The notes under the pieces are model-generated. The model saw only the letters and a program-made list of their open reading frames with translations, was not told the origin of the DNA and searched no databases. From NCBI GenBank assembly GCA_020438105.1, contig JAGQVE010000009.1, positions 91,360 through 125,217 on the forward strand: DNA of 33,858 nucleotides, given 5' to 3'. A program made the translations under genes and the position numbers. Position 1 is the stretch's first letter, and every line of letters starts with the position of its first letter. Of the stretch, positions 6,154-15,593 are shown piece by piece. Source of the stretch: Bacteroidales bacterium. Lineage in GTDB: Bacteria; Bacteroidota; Bacteroidia; Bacteroidales; JAADJA01.

Positions 6154-9100
6154 ATGACCTTTTTTACACGCTTTACACTCTGCATAATTGTAGTGTTAGC
6201 ATTACTGGCATGTGATCAAACACATGATCGACCAGAAAATTCTTCTGCCTCTGCCGAAGTAAATCAGCAGACCAAACCATTCAGTTTTTCAGAAGAAAAA
6301 GAGATCGTATGGGAAGAGGTGGATCCCAAAGCAATAAAACCTCCAAAAACGTATTCTCTCGATCTGAATAAACTTCCTTCGCGTCCTTTTTCCATGCCGC
6401 AATTTCAACCTTTGCAGGAGCCATTGGAAGCCCATGCCTTGAATTGGGATAATTCTCCAAATCAGGCTATCGTGTTCGACTCAGCCAGTGTTCAACCATT
6501 TGAACTGACATCAACTGAAATCCCGGAACCAGTCATTAAGGAAATCGATCATCCCATAACACAGGAAGATCTCAAATCAGGGATTATCAATTTTTCTGTT
6601 TCGGAAGGACTGCCCGATGTTTCTGTATTGGATATTATTTCAGACGGATCCGGCGGGCAATGGATAGCTACGGCCAGCTCACTTTGTCATTTTGATGGTG
6701 AACGCTTATACATATTCCCGTATGCTGCTATCGAAGCCCTATTGCTGGATAACGAAGGAAGGATATGGACAGTCAGTGATAAGCAGGGTATTAATATCCT
6801 GGACATTACTGCAAACAGGGTCTATCACTATGCATCTGAAGAAAACTTCATGGATATTCTCATGGATCATGATGGCACGATCTGGGCAATTTCATCCAGT
6901 GTTTCCGGTATTTTTCAAATTAACCGGAGCGTTTCTACCATAAAACAATACCAGCTAGATGTAAAGCAATGTGTCTCCGGACTCAGTGATCAAAATAATA
7001 ACATCTGGATCGGTACACAAGATAAGATAGTGGTTATCGACAAAAGTCGATCCTATTACACAACACTGGGATTGGATGAATTTAATATAGATTGGGTCAC
7101 CGACCTGTACGAAGATAAAAACGAAAACATCTGGGCCATAAACTGGCCCGGTACTGACATAGCCAAAATAAATGTAGCAAAAGATTCCGTATATTATTTG
7201 AGGGAATTCAAGAGCAATACCAGTCTCTCTGGTCAATTCATTGAAGATACATCGGGCCATCTGTATATATTTCGAAATAATGAGTTAAGCATCCTGGATC
7301 CCGGGCAAACGATGATTAAAAAGATCCCAACTAATTCGGCAGTGATAAGCCCCTGGCAAATTTGTCCACTTTATATAGATAATCGAAATATACTTTGGAT
7401 CGGCAGCGTTGGGAGGGGCATCTTATGCAAAGATCTGAATGGCCTGGATATCCAATACCTGGATAAATCCAATGGCTTAACGGATCTTGATATTTGGGAA
7501 ATCCTGGAAAGCTCCTCCGGTGATATATGGCTGGGCAGTGGATCCGGCCTGGATATTATTTCAAAAAACAGGCATCAAATAAAATCGATCAACCATGATA
7601 TACTCCGAACATTGGAAAATAATGGCGGATCTCAAATACAGTTTATTAAAGAGCTTAACAATGGTAATTTTATTGTGGGTGCAGGTTTAGGATTTGACTT
7701 AATTGATCCGCGTCAAAAATTACTTACCCGCTATTCCAATGAGCAACAGCTCAGTTCCGGGCTTAATGATGTACTGATAGATGGCCATGGCATGTACTGG
7801 TTAGCACTTAATAGGGGTCTCTGCCAATTTGATATTCAAAAGGGAATGATCAAAATAATCAATGAAAAAGAAGGTCAGATACCTGGCAACCGAGTTGATC
7901 TTATTATCGAAGATGAATTTTCAAATTATTGGCTGGCCACCGATAATGGCCTGGTAATCATCGATCCAAATCAAAATACGATAAAACATCTCACGGAAGA
8001 TGAGGGTTTGTGTTACAATGTGATTTCTGACATGGTTATGGTTGAGAACGGAAAGTTATGGGTGGCAACACAAAAAGGATTATCTATCATCAATATTAAA
8101 GATAAGCGCATTACTAATTTTGGTAAAGAAAGTTTTCATTCAGATGAGCTTTGGGATTTGGAAGAAGGAAATGATCAAATGTTTGTCGGCTCAACGGACG
8201 GTTTAATGGTCATGAGTAAAAACCCGCAGATAAATGATGAATATTCCATCATTTATCTGGGATCCAATCAGGGGTTTTTACGCCAGGACTACCATGAAAG
8301 AACAGGCACTCGGATCGCGAACGGCGATATCTGGATGGTAGCCAGCCCAAATCCAAAAGTTGTCGTTTTTAAAGACAAGAACCCGGCACCCATATCAGGT
8401 CAGGAGGTCCATATTACCGGAATTTCAATTTTGGATGAGCCATTCAGGTATGGCGATTCACAGTCGGATTCTTCTGATTATGATAACAGGATAAAATGGG
8501 CAGAATTAAAATATCCCTATAATATACCCGTCGGTTTACAACTTCCCAGTGATCATAACACGCTTGGTTTCAGCTATGCCTCAAATGATCTGTTCTACCA
8601 GGATAAAATAAATTACAAGTATAAATTAGAAGGAAAAGATAAGGACTGGATTTACACCGATAATACACCCCAAACACCTAACTATCATAATTTACGTCCG
8701 GGTGACTATACCTTCAAAGTGTGTGTAAAGGAATTCAATGGTCCTTGGAGTAAACCGGATGAACTGACCTTCCGGATTCTTCCACCCTGGTGGCAGAGCT
8801 GGTGGGCATACATCTTATACGGCATTTTATTCGTCGTGCTGATCACATTAATTGTTAATTACCGGTCGAGAAGATTAAAAGAGAAAAATAAACAATTGGA
8901 AAAAACGATTGCGGATCGCACCAAAGAATTGCGTGAAACGATTGAACACTTAAAAGCTACCCAATCGCAACTCATCCATGCTGAAAAAATGGCCTCTCTC
9001 GGAGAGCTTACCGCCGGTATAGCACACGAAATCCAGAATCCACTCAATTTCGTCAATAACTTTTCGGATGTAAGTGTGGATTTGATCGATGAACTCAATG

Positions 9101-9738
9101 AAGAAATTGCAACGGGAAATTCCGAAGAAATCAAATCTATTGCTACCGACCTGAAACAAAATCTGGAAAAGATCCATCATCATGGTATTAGGGCAAGCAG
9201 CATTGTAAAAGGAATGCTGGAACACTCCCGGACAGGCAATAATGAAAAACAACCCACCGATATCAACGCCATGTGTGATGAGTACATCAGGCTGGCTTAT
9301 CATGGACTTCGGGCAAAGAACAAATCATTCCAGTCAGATTTCAAGATTGACCTTGATGAGAATATTAAAGAAATCAATGTTGTTGGGCAGGAAATTGCAC
9401 GTGTGGTTTTAAATCTTGTCAACAATGCTTTTCAGGCTGTGTTCGCTAAAGCCCTGACAACCGTGGATGATAAGTATAAACCAGAAGTAATTATCCACAC
9501 AAAACGAATAAACAATCAGGTTGAAATCCGGGTTAAGGATAATGGCAATGGCATCCCCGATGAAATCAAAGACAAAATCTTCCAGCCTTTTTTCACCACC
9601 AAACCCACAGGCGAAGGCACCGGGCTGGGCCTGAGTCTGAGTTATGATATCATCACCAAAGGGCATGGAGGCGAGATCAAAATTATTTCGAATGAAAACG
9701 AAGGCACCGAATTTATCATTCTTTTACCGATAAGCTGA
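6154..9738 (+). CDS. Sensor histidine kinase 2: lipoprotein, Reg_prop beta-propeller and Y_Y_Y sensor
   Basis: I chose the ATG at 6154 (1194 residues) rather than 6049 because it gives a clean lipoprotein signal with lipobox LLAC (Cys20); the 35 extra residues would be hydrophilic. A linker of ~130 residues is followed by about 13 propeller blade repeats of the form D..G.IW.G...G (e.g. [17 protein letters not shown]), a Y_Y_Y domain ([18 protein letters not shown] to RPGDYTFKV), the [14 protein letters not shown] pre-membrane motif, a membrane helix (about 883-903), a coiled coil and the shared kinase core with phospho-His958, N-box NLVNNAF, DNGNGIP and [12 protein letters not shown] signal lipid anchor plus a membrane helix on one protein is unusual. 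The family senses carbohydrates or other extracellular ligands in hybrid two-component systems, but here no receiver or AraC domain follows. It ends 2 bp before kinase 3. Confidence 0.92.
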   Translation: MTFFTRFTLCIIVVLALLACDQTHDRPENSSASAEVNQQTKPFSFSEEKEIVWEEVDPKAIKPPKTYSLDLNKLPSRPFSMPQFQPLQEPLEAHALNWDNSPNQAIVFDSASVQPFELTSTEIPEPVIKEIDHPITQEDLKSGIINFSVSEGLPDVSVLDIISDGSGGQWIATASSLCHFDGERLYIFPYAAIEALLLDNEGRIWTVSDKQGINILDITANRVYHYASEENFMDILMDHDGTIWAISSSVSGIFQINRSVSTIKQYQLDVKQCVSGLSDQNNNIWIGTQDKIVVIDKSRSYYTTLGLDEFNIDWVTDLYEDKNENIWAINWPGTDIAKINVAKDSVYYLREFKSNTSLSGQFIEDTSGHLYIFRNNELSILDPGQTMIKKIPTNSAVISPWQICPLYIDNRNILWIGSVGRGILCKDLNGLDIQYLDKSNGLTDLDIWEILESSSGDIWLGSGSGLDIISKNRHQIKSINHDILRTLENNGGSQIQFIKELNNGNFIVGAGLGFDLIDPRQKLLTRYSNEQQLSSGLNDVLIDGHGMYWLALNRGLCQFDIQKGMIKIINEKEGQIPGNRVDLIIEDEFSNYWLATDNGLVIIDPNQNTIKHLTEDEGLCYNVISDMVMVENGKLWVATQKGLSIINIKDKRITNFGKESFHSDELWDLEEGNDQMFVGSTDGLMVMSKNPQINDEYSIIYLGSNQGFLRQDYHERTGTRIANGDIWMVASPNPKVVVFKDKNPAPISGQEVHITGISILDEPFRYGDSQSDSSDYDNRIKWAELKYPYNIPVGLQLPSDHNTLGFSYASNDLFYQDKINYKYKLEGKDKDWIYTDNTPQTPNYHNLRPGDYTFKVCVKEFNGPWSKPDELTFRILPPWWQSWWAYILYGILFVVLITLIVNYRSRRLKEKNKQLEKTIADRTKELRETIEHLKATQSQLIHAEKMASLGELTAGIAHEIQNPLNFVNNFSDVSVDLIDELNEEIATGNSEEIKSIATDLKQNLEKIHHHGIRASSIVKGMLEHSRTGNNEKQPTDINAMCDEYIRLAYHGLRAKNKSFQSDFKIDLDENIKEINVVGQEIARVVLNLVNNAFQAVFAKALTTVDDKYKPEVIIHTKRINNQVEIRVKDNGNGIPDEIKDKIFQPFFTTKPTGEGTGLGLSLSYDIITKGHGGEIKIISNENEGTEFIILLPIS

Positions 9739-9740
9739 TC

Positions 9741-12700
9741 ATGGAAATGGAATCAAATAAAGAAAAACTGCTCAAAAAAACTTATGATGACTACATCAAA
9801 TTGATGTTGGATGATTTTCCTGTTGACAATATGGATAGCATTGTGGCAAAAGATGTTACAGGTTACGGAACTACCCTTGATGAAAAAGTCGAGGATATCA
9901 ACCGGCTCATCAAAATGATCAATGATCAGCGCGAACAGGGAAAAGGCCTGGATCTGGATTTCAAAATGACGCCGGTTCACAGGAGGTTAAGTCCTGATCA
10001 GCGAACCGCCATTTTTATGGATGAATTTCAAGTTTCAATGGTGGTGGATGGTGCTAAAAATGTAATCCCATTGCGACTGACCTCTGTTTTTGAATTTTTT
10101 GAAAATGCATGGAAGCTGGTTCATATCCACGGTTCACAAGCGGTTGAGACCGAAAATGATACGTGGCATCAAAACGTGTGGAAACGGAAAAACGAAGAAT
10201 TGCAAAAACTGGTGGATGAAAAAACTGCCGACCTTGAACATAAGCGCCGCGAACTTGAAATTGAGACTGCCCTGGAGCGCGTTCGTGCCATGGCCATGAG
10301 CATGCAAAAACCGGATGACCTCTCCGATGTTTGCCAGGCCATTTCGGAGCAACTGGAAGCTTTGAATGTGAAAAACATTCGCAATGTGCAGCTTGCCATT
10401 ATCAATGAAGAGAAAAAAAATTACGCCAATTACCAATACTTCACAGCCTATTCAAAGCAGGTGTTTGAAGAACCGTTATATGGTGCAAATCCTTCGGCAG
10501 ATGGTATGGTAAGAGCCATGCAGAAATCGGCCAATTCTTTTTTTGTTGGAAATATTCAGGGTGAGGAATTAAGGGAATTTATGGAGTGGAGAAAAAAGGA
10601 TGATCAATTCCCCGATCCGCTTCTCGAAGAATCCGGTGTTGTTTACTATTATTTTTATTCGATCGGTAAAGGAGGCCTGGGATTAACCACATACAAAGAA
10701 ATTTCAGAGGAGAGTGTAGCGGTTTTCAAACGATTTCATAAAGTCTTTACACTAGCCTATCAACGCTTTATAGATATCCGGCAGGCCCTCGAACAGGCCC
10801 GTGAGGCTCAAATAGAAGCTGCGCTGGAAAGAGTTCGTTCACTTGCCCTGGGCATGCGAAAAAGTGAAGAAGTTGGAAATGTTACTGATAAGTTATTTGA
10901 AGAGCTTAACAGGCTAACAGGTCAAATATTTGGGTGTACCATTGCTGTAGTGGATGAGGAAAACGATCGTATGGAATTGTGGCGGGCCCGCACCAAAGTA
11001 GCGGTAAAACCATTTGAAACCGTTTCCTTCACGGAGCTAATAAGGATATTTAAAAAATATATGCCTGACTGGTTCCCGGTATTTTACAAAGCCATTACGG
11101 CTAAAGAAAAAGGCTTGCTGACAGAAAATATATCTGGGAAAAGGCGCACCCAAACGGTAAATAGCATAGCTGAACAATATAATTATTCTAAAGGCGAGAA
11201 ATCAAAATTAATAGAAAATACCCCTGAGAGTTTTACTGCTCATTTTCTATTCTTTAACCTGGGCTATTTAGCTTTGATGGTTCGGGAACAATATTCGGAT
11301 GAAGATTTAAACGTAGTAAGACGTTTTGTTGATCTGTTCGGTTTTGCGTACACTCGATTTTTGGATTTACAAAAAGCAGAAGCGCAAACTCGGGAAGCGC
11401 AGATTGAAACAGCCCTGGAAAGAGTCCGCAGCCGTTCGATGGGCATGCAAAAGAGTGATGAACTCAACGAGGTGATCCATGTTATTTATGATCAATTCGA
11501 CCATTTGGGAATCAAGGTCGACCACACCGGTTTTATTGTTGATTACAAAAACAGGGATGATATGCTGATTTGGCTGGCCGATAAAAATGGTCCGCTTACC
11601 AAAATCGCCATTCCTTATTTCGATTCTCCCCACTGGAACAGCTTTGTGACAGCAAAAAAGAAAGGACTCGATTTTTTCGCCAACCAGCTCGATTTTGAAA
11701 CGAAAAACAATTTCTATAAAGCGCTTTTCAAATTCATACCGGAATTACCCGAAGATTCGAAGAAGTTCTATCTTGAGTGCCCCGGACTGGCCATATCAAC
11801 CGTATTGTTGGACAATGTGGGACTGTACATCGAAAACTTTTCAGGAAGGCCTTATTCCGATGAAGAGAATAAGATCCTGATGCGCTTCGGAAAAGTTTTT
11901 CAGCAATCGTACACGCGCTTTCTCGACCTTGAGAAAGCAGAAGCTCAGGCACGGGGAGCACGGATTGAAGCTGCATTGGAAAGAGTACGAAGCCGGTCGA
12001 TGGGTATGCAAAAGAGTGAAGAACTGGCAGACCTCTCTCTCGAACTTGTCAGGCAGGTTCAAGCGTTGGGTGTTGAAACCTGGTTTTGTGCCTTCAATAT
12101 TTATGACGACCATCCTGATGGTTCAATGGAATGGGGCAGCAACGGTCAGGGAACTTTTCCCAAATACCGGACACCGCGGGAGGGTGTTTTTCTCCGCTAT
12201 TATGAAGCGGGCCAGAAAGGAGAAAAATTACTAATCAATGAAATCGGCGAAAACGAATGCCCGGCGCACTATGAATATTTGTGCAGCCTGCCGGGCGTGG
12301 GTGAGCAACTGCTCAAAATGAAAGATGCCGGAATTCCATTCCCTACATCGCAAATCGATCATGTTGCCTATTTCAAATTCGGCTACATCATTTTTATAAC
12401 ATTTGAACCGGAGCCGGAAGCACATGAGATTTTTATTCGGTTTGCGCATGTATTCGAACAAACATACACGCGCTTTCTCGATCTTCAAAAAGCTGAATTA
12501 CAGGCACGGGAAGCCCAGATTGAAGCATCCCTCGAAAAGGTGAGAAGTGTGGCGCTCAGTCTGCAAAAATCAGATGAAATGCTGCAGGTAGCCCAGGTGC
12601 TGTATGAGCAGTTACTCGAGCTCGGTTTTACCAACATCCGCAACGCGCTCATCGACATCAAAAACGGCAACACCGATACCTTCACCGATTACGATTACTC

Positions 12701-15584
12701 CCACGAAATGTCGGGTACGATCACCCAAATGTCGTATCACGATGATCCTACATTGGAAGGTCAGTTCAAAATGATGGCAAATACTACCGACGATTTCTTT
12801 GAGCTCATCCTGGAAGGTAAGGAACTGGAAGACCTGATAAAAATGAGGATCACCAACGGGGAGGCACCCGATCCCAGGCTCGATAAGATCGATTTACTCA
12901 CTTATAACCTTTACTCTTTCGGAAATGGCGCTATTGGGATTTCCAATTTCGGAATCCTGACTGAATTGGAAAAGTCTGTCCTCGCCCGCTTCAGCAACGT
13001 CTTCACATTTGCTTACAAACGATACACCGATATGGTACAGGCTGAACAGCAGGCGCGGGAAGCACTGGTGGAGCTTTCACTGGAGCGGATACGTGCGCAG
13101 GTCACCGCCATGCAGGAGTCTTCAGATTTATTTGATATCGTGGTAAGCATGCGTAAAGAGTTTATAAGTCTTGGACATGAAGCTGACTATTTCTGGCACA
13201 TGCAGTGGCAACCGGATGCGTACAAAATGTGGATGACCTCTGATGATGGAAGCCGGATCGGCATGGTTATTACAATCCCGAAATATGTGCACGAGAATAT
13301 TCCGGACCTGGCAAAATGGGAAAATGGCAATGACCCGGTTTATGTATTGCCCCTGGATGCCGATGGAGCATGGGATTATATAGACAATATGAACAAACAC
13401 GGCCACTATGAAAAAGTAGATCCCAATGCACCATCACGGGATGATATTCGGCAACTGGGTGGGCTAACTTTTATCATGGCAAGAACAACCCACGGTGAAA
13501 TTGGCTTTGGTTTGCCGGGATATGTTGCCGAACCTCCGAAGGAATCCCTCGACACCCTCACACGTTTTGCGGGGGTATTTGATTTAGCTTACCGTCGTTT
13601 TGAAGATTTAAAAAGTGCGGAACGACAAAACCGTGAAACCCAAATCGATCTGGCGCTCGAAAGGGTCAGGGCAAAAACAATGGCCATGCAGAAAAGTGAG
13701 GAATTGAGTGAGGTGGTGGCTAACCTTTTTTATCAATTGGACGACCTGGGCATAAAGCCTTATCGCTGCAACCTGGGGATCATCAATGCCAAAACAAAAT
13801 ATTGTCAGTTGTGGTCAACAACCAGTGATGGGAAAGTGATGCCATTAGCACCCAATATTCCCCTAACCGAAAATAAGCACTTGAAAAAGGTTTATAATGG
13901 CTGGAAAAAACAAAGCGCTCCTTTAGTAGATTTCATCAAGGGCAAAAACCGTTTGGAATGGACGCAATACATCAGAAAATTCAGCGATTTTGAAGAATAT
14001 AAACCAGAAAAAATAAATAAGAAAAAGATTCTTTCAGAACCGGCAATCCTGAATCAGGTTTTCTTTAAGCAAGGATTCTTTTCCATTCATACATTGGTGG
14101 AAATGAAAGATGAATATTTTGATATCCTTCAACGTTTTGCCAGGGTATTTGAGCAAACTTACACCCGCTTCCTCGATCTCCAAAGAGCGGAAGCCCAGGC
14201 AAGTGAGGCAGTAAAACAGGCATCGCTCGATCGCATCCGTGGACAGATCGCAAGTATGCGCACTACCGAAGATCTGAAACAGCTAACCCCACTCGTTTGG
14301 CGCGAGCTAAAAACGCTTGAAGTTCCTTTCTTTCGATGCGGATTATTTATTGTAGACGAAATTAAAAAACATGTAAATGTGTACCTTACCACACCGGATG
14401 GAAAGCCACTGGGTGTGCTCGATCTTGATTTTAAGGCCAACGATTTAGCCCTTGCCACTGTGGCAAGCTGGAAGAAAAAGGAAGTATATCAAACCCATTG
14501 GAACCGTGAAGAATTTGTCAAATGGACCAAAGAAATGATGCATCTCGGACAGGTAACGGTGCCTGAAAAATACCAGGGTGCTGAAGAACCTCCCGAATCG
14601 TTGCATTTGCATTTTATCCCATTTGCGCAGGGGATGCTTTATGTAGGACATGTTGAGCAGCTTCAAAAGGATAAGATCGACCTGGTGAAATCGCTGGCTG
14701 AAGCGTTCTCGTTTGCCTATGCCCGTTACGAGGATTTTGTGGTGCTGGAAGAAGCCAAAGAGCGAGTAGAAAAAGCGCTGAGTGATCTGAAAGCAACGCA
14801 AACACAATTGGTGCATGCGGAAAAAATGGCCAGTCTTGGAGAGCTTACAGCCGGTATCGCCCATGAAATACAAAACCCGCTCAACTTTGTAAACAATTTC
14901 TCGGAAGTGAGCACCGATTTAATAGAAGAATTGAAAGAAGAATTGCAAAATGGTGATACGGAAGAGGTCAATGCCATTGCTACCGATCTCCTGCAAAACC
15001 TTGAAAAGATTACCCATCACGGTAAGCGCGCCAGTGATATTGTAAAAAGCATGCTCGAACATTCACGAACAGGCACCGGTGAAAAGCAACCCACCGACCT
15101 CAATGCCCTCGCGGATGAATATTTGCGACTGGCATACCACGGTTTGCGTGCAAAGGACAAGTCGTTTAATGCCGATTTTAAACTTGAAGTCGATGAGAGT
15201 TTGCCAAAGGTTAATGTGGTCGCTCAGGACATAGGCAGGGTGTTGCTCAATTTGATCAACAATGCATTCTTCGCCGTTTCTGAAAAAACCAAAAAGAACC
15301 CCGAAAATTACAAACCACAGGTCATTGTAACGACCTCCAATTCCCCCCTTGAGGGGGGCAGGGGGGTGTCAATCCGCGTCAAAGACAACGGCCCCGGCAT
15401 CCCCACCGAAATCAAAGATAAGATCTTCCAGCCCTTCTTCACCACCAAGCCAACCGGACAGGGAACCGGGTTGGGGTTGAGCATGAGTTACGATATTATT
15501 ACAAAAGGGCATGGGGGAGAACTAAAGCTTGAAACCGAAATGGGAAAAGGTAGTGAGTTTACCATTCAATTGCCCCTGATTTAA
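9741..15584 (+). CDS. Sensor histidine kinase 3: giant soluble kinase with SnoaL-like domain and eight GAF-like modules
   Basis: A 1947-residue protein with no signal peptide or membrane helix, so cytoplasmic. Order: SnoaL-like domain (about residues 5-140), a short coiled coil, eight modules of 183-197 residues starting near residues 171, 354, 551, 738, 923, 1106, 1298 and 1488, then the kinase core (phospho-His1708, [25 protein letters not shown]). Each module starts with a signalling helix of the form REAQIEAALERVRSRSMGM and ends with F..VF..AYTRFLDLQKAE. The folded part between is GAF-like in length and layout, but I assign the fold by pattern only. It should integrate several cytoplasmic signals. 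It begins 2 bp after kinase 2 and ends 9 bp before kinase 4. A palindromic element sits in frame at 15341-15368. Confidence 0.9.
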   Translation: MEMESNKEKLLKKTYDDYIKLMLDDFPVDNMDSIVAKDVTGYGTTLDEKVEDINRLIKMINDQREQGKGLDLDFKMTPVHRRLSPDQRTAIFMDEFQVSMVVDGAKNVIPLRLTSVFEFFENAWKLVHIHGSQAVETENDTWHQNVWKRKNEELQKLVDEKTADLEHKRRELEIETALERVRAMAMSMQKPDDLSDVCQAISEQLEALNVKNIRNVQLAIINEEKKNYANYQYFTAYSKQVFEEPLYGANPSADGMVRAMQKSANSFFVGNIQGEELREFMEWRKKDDQFPDPLLEESGVVYYYFYSIGKGGLGLTTYKEISEESVAVFKRFHKVFTLAYQRFIDIRQALEQAREAQIEAALERVRSLALGMRKSEEVGNVTDKLFEELNRLTGQIFGCTIAVVDEENDRMELWRARTKVAVKPFETVSFTELIRIFKKYMPDWFPVFYKAITAKEKGLLTENISGKRRTQTVNSIAEQYNYSKGEKSKLIENTPESFTAHFLFFNLGYLALMVREQYSDEDLNVVRRFVDLFGFAYTRFLDLQKAEAQTREAQIETALERVRSRSMGMQKSDELNEVIHVIYDQFDHLGIKVDHTGFIVDYKNRDDMLIWLADKNGPLTKIAIPYFDSPHWNSFVTAKKKGLDFFANQLDFETKNNFYKALFKFIPELPEDSKKFYLECPGLAISTVLLDNVGLYIENFSGRPYSDEENKILMRFGKVFQQSYTRFLDLEKAEAQARGARIEAALERVRSRSMGMQKSEELADLSLELVRQVQALGVETWFCAFNIYDDHPDGSMEWGSNGQGTFPKYRTPREGVFLRYYEAGQKGEKLLINEIGENECPAHYEYLCSLPGVGEQLLKMKDAGIPFPTSQIDHVAYFKFGYIIFITFEPEPEAHEIFIRFAHVFEQTYTRFLDLQKAELQAREAQIEASLEKVRSVALSLQKSDEMLQVAQVLYEQLLELGFTNIRNALIDIKNGNTDTFTDYDYSHEMSGTITQMSYHDDPTLEGQFKMMANTTDDFFELILEGKELEDLIKMRITNGEAPDPRLDKIDLLTYNLYSFGNGAIGISNFGILTELEKSVLARFSNVFTFAYKRYTDMVQAEQQAREALVELSLERIRAQVTAMQESSDLFDIVVSMRKEFISLGHEADYFWHMQWQPDAYKMWMTSDDGSRIGMVITIPKYVHENIPDLAKWENGNDPVYVLPLDADGAWDYIDNMNKHGHYEKVDPNAPSRDDIRQLGGLTFIMARTTHGEIGFGLPGYVAEPPKESLDTLTRFAGVFDLAYRRFEDLKSAERQNRETQIDLALERVRAKTMAMQKSEELSEVVANLFYQLDDLGIKPYRCNLGIINAKTKYCQLWSTTSDGKVMPLAPNIPLTENKHLKKVYNGWKKQSAPLVDFIKGKNRLEWTQYIRKFSDFEEYKPEKINKKKILSEPAILNQVFFKQGFFSIHTLVEMKDEYFDILQRFARVFEQTYTRFLDLQRAEAQASEAVKQASLDRIRGQIASMRTTEDLKQLTPLVWRELKTLEVPFFRCGLFIVDEIKKHVNVYLTTPDGKPLGVLDLDFKANDLALATVASWKKKEVYQTHWNREEFVKWTKEMMHLGQVTVPEKYQGAEEPPESLHLHFIPFAQGMLYVGHVEQLQKDKIDLVKSLAEAFSFAYARYEDFVVLEEAKERVEKALSDLKATQTQLVHAEKMASLGELTAGIAHEIQNPLNFVNNFSEVSTDLIEELKEELQNGDTEEVNAIATDLLQNLEKITHHGKRASDIVKSMLEHSRTGTGEKQPTDLNALADEYLRLAYHGLRAKDKSFNADFKLEVDESLPKVNVVAQDIGRVLLNLINNAFFAVSEKTKKNPENYKPQVIVTTSNSPLEGGRGVSIRVKDNGPGIPTEIKDKIFQPFFTTKPTGQGTGLGLSMSYDIITKGHGGELKLETEMGKGSEFTIQLPLI
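15284..15418 (+). repeat. 135-bp tract identical to 17333-17467 (kinase 3 copy)
   Basis: Base-by-base comparison shows 135 identical positions, including silent sites, with the kinase 4 copy; both ends diverge sharply. It covers the palindromic element and the G1 box. A shorter identical tract of 41 bp lies at 15192-15232. This suggests recent gene conversion or duplication. Confidence 0.8.
15341..15368 (+). repeat. In-frame palindromic element in kinase 3
   Basis: CCCCCCT (15343-15349) and AGGGGGG (15352-15358) form an inverted repeat around TG, followed by CAGGGGGGTG. It is read in frame as SPLEGGRGV and lies at the same site as in kinases 1, 4 and 5. Confidence 0.75.
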
Positions 15585-15593
15585 ATTAACAAT

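Noticed and set aside
10169..14458. Ser/Arg-rich antisense ORFs opposite the giant kinase
   Set aside because: They mirror the repeated linker segments and have no start context or domain.
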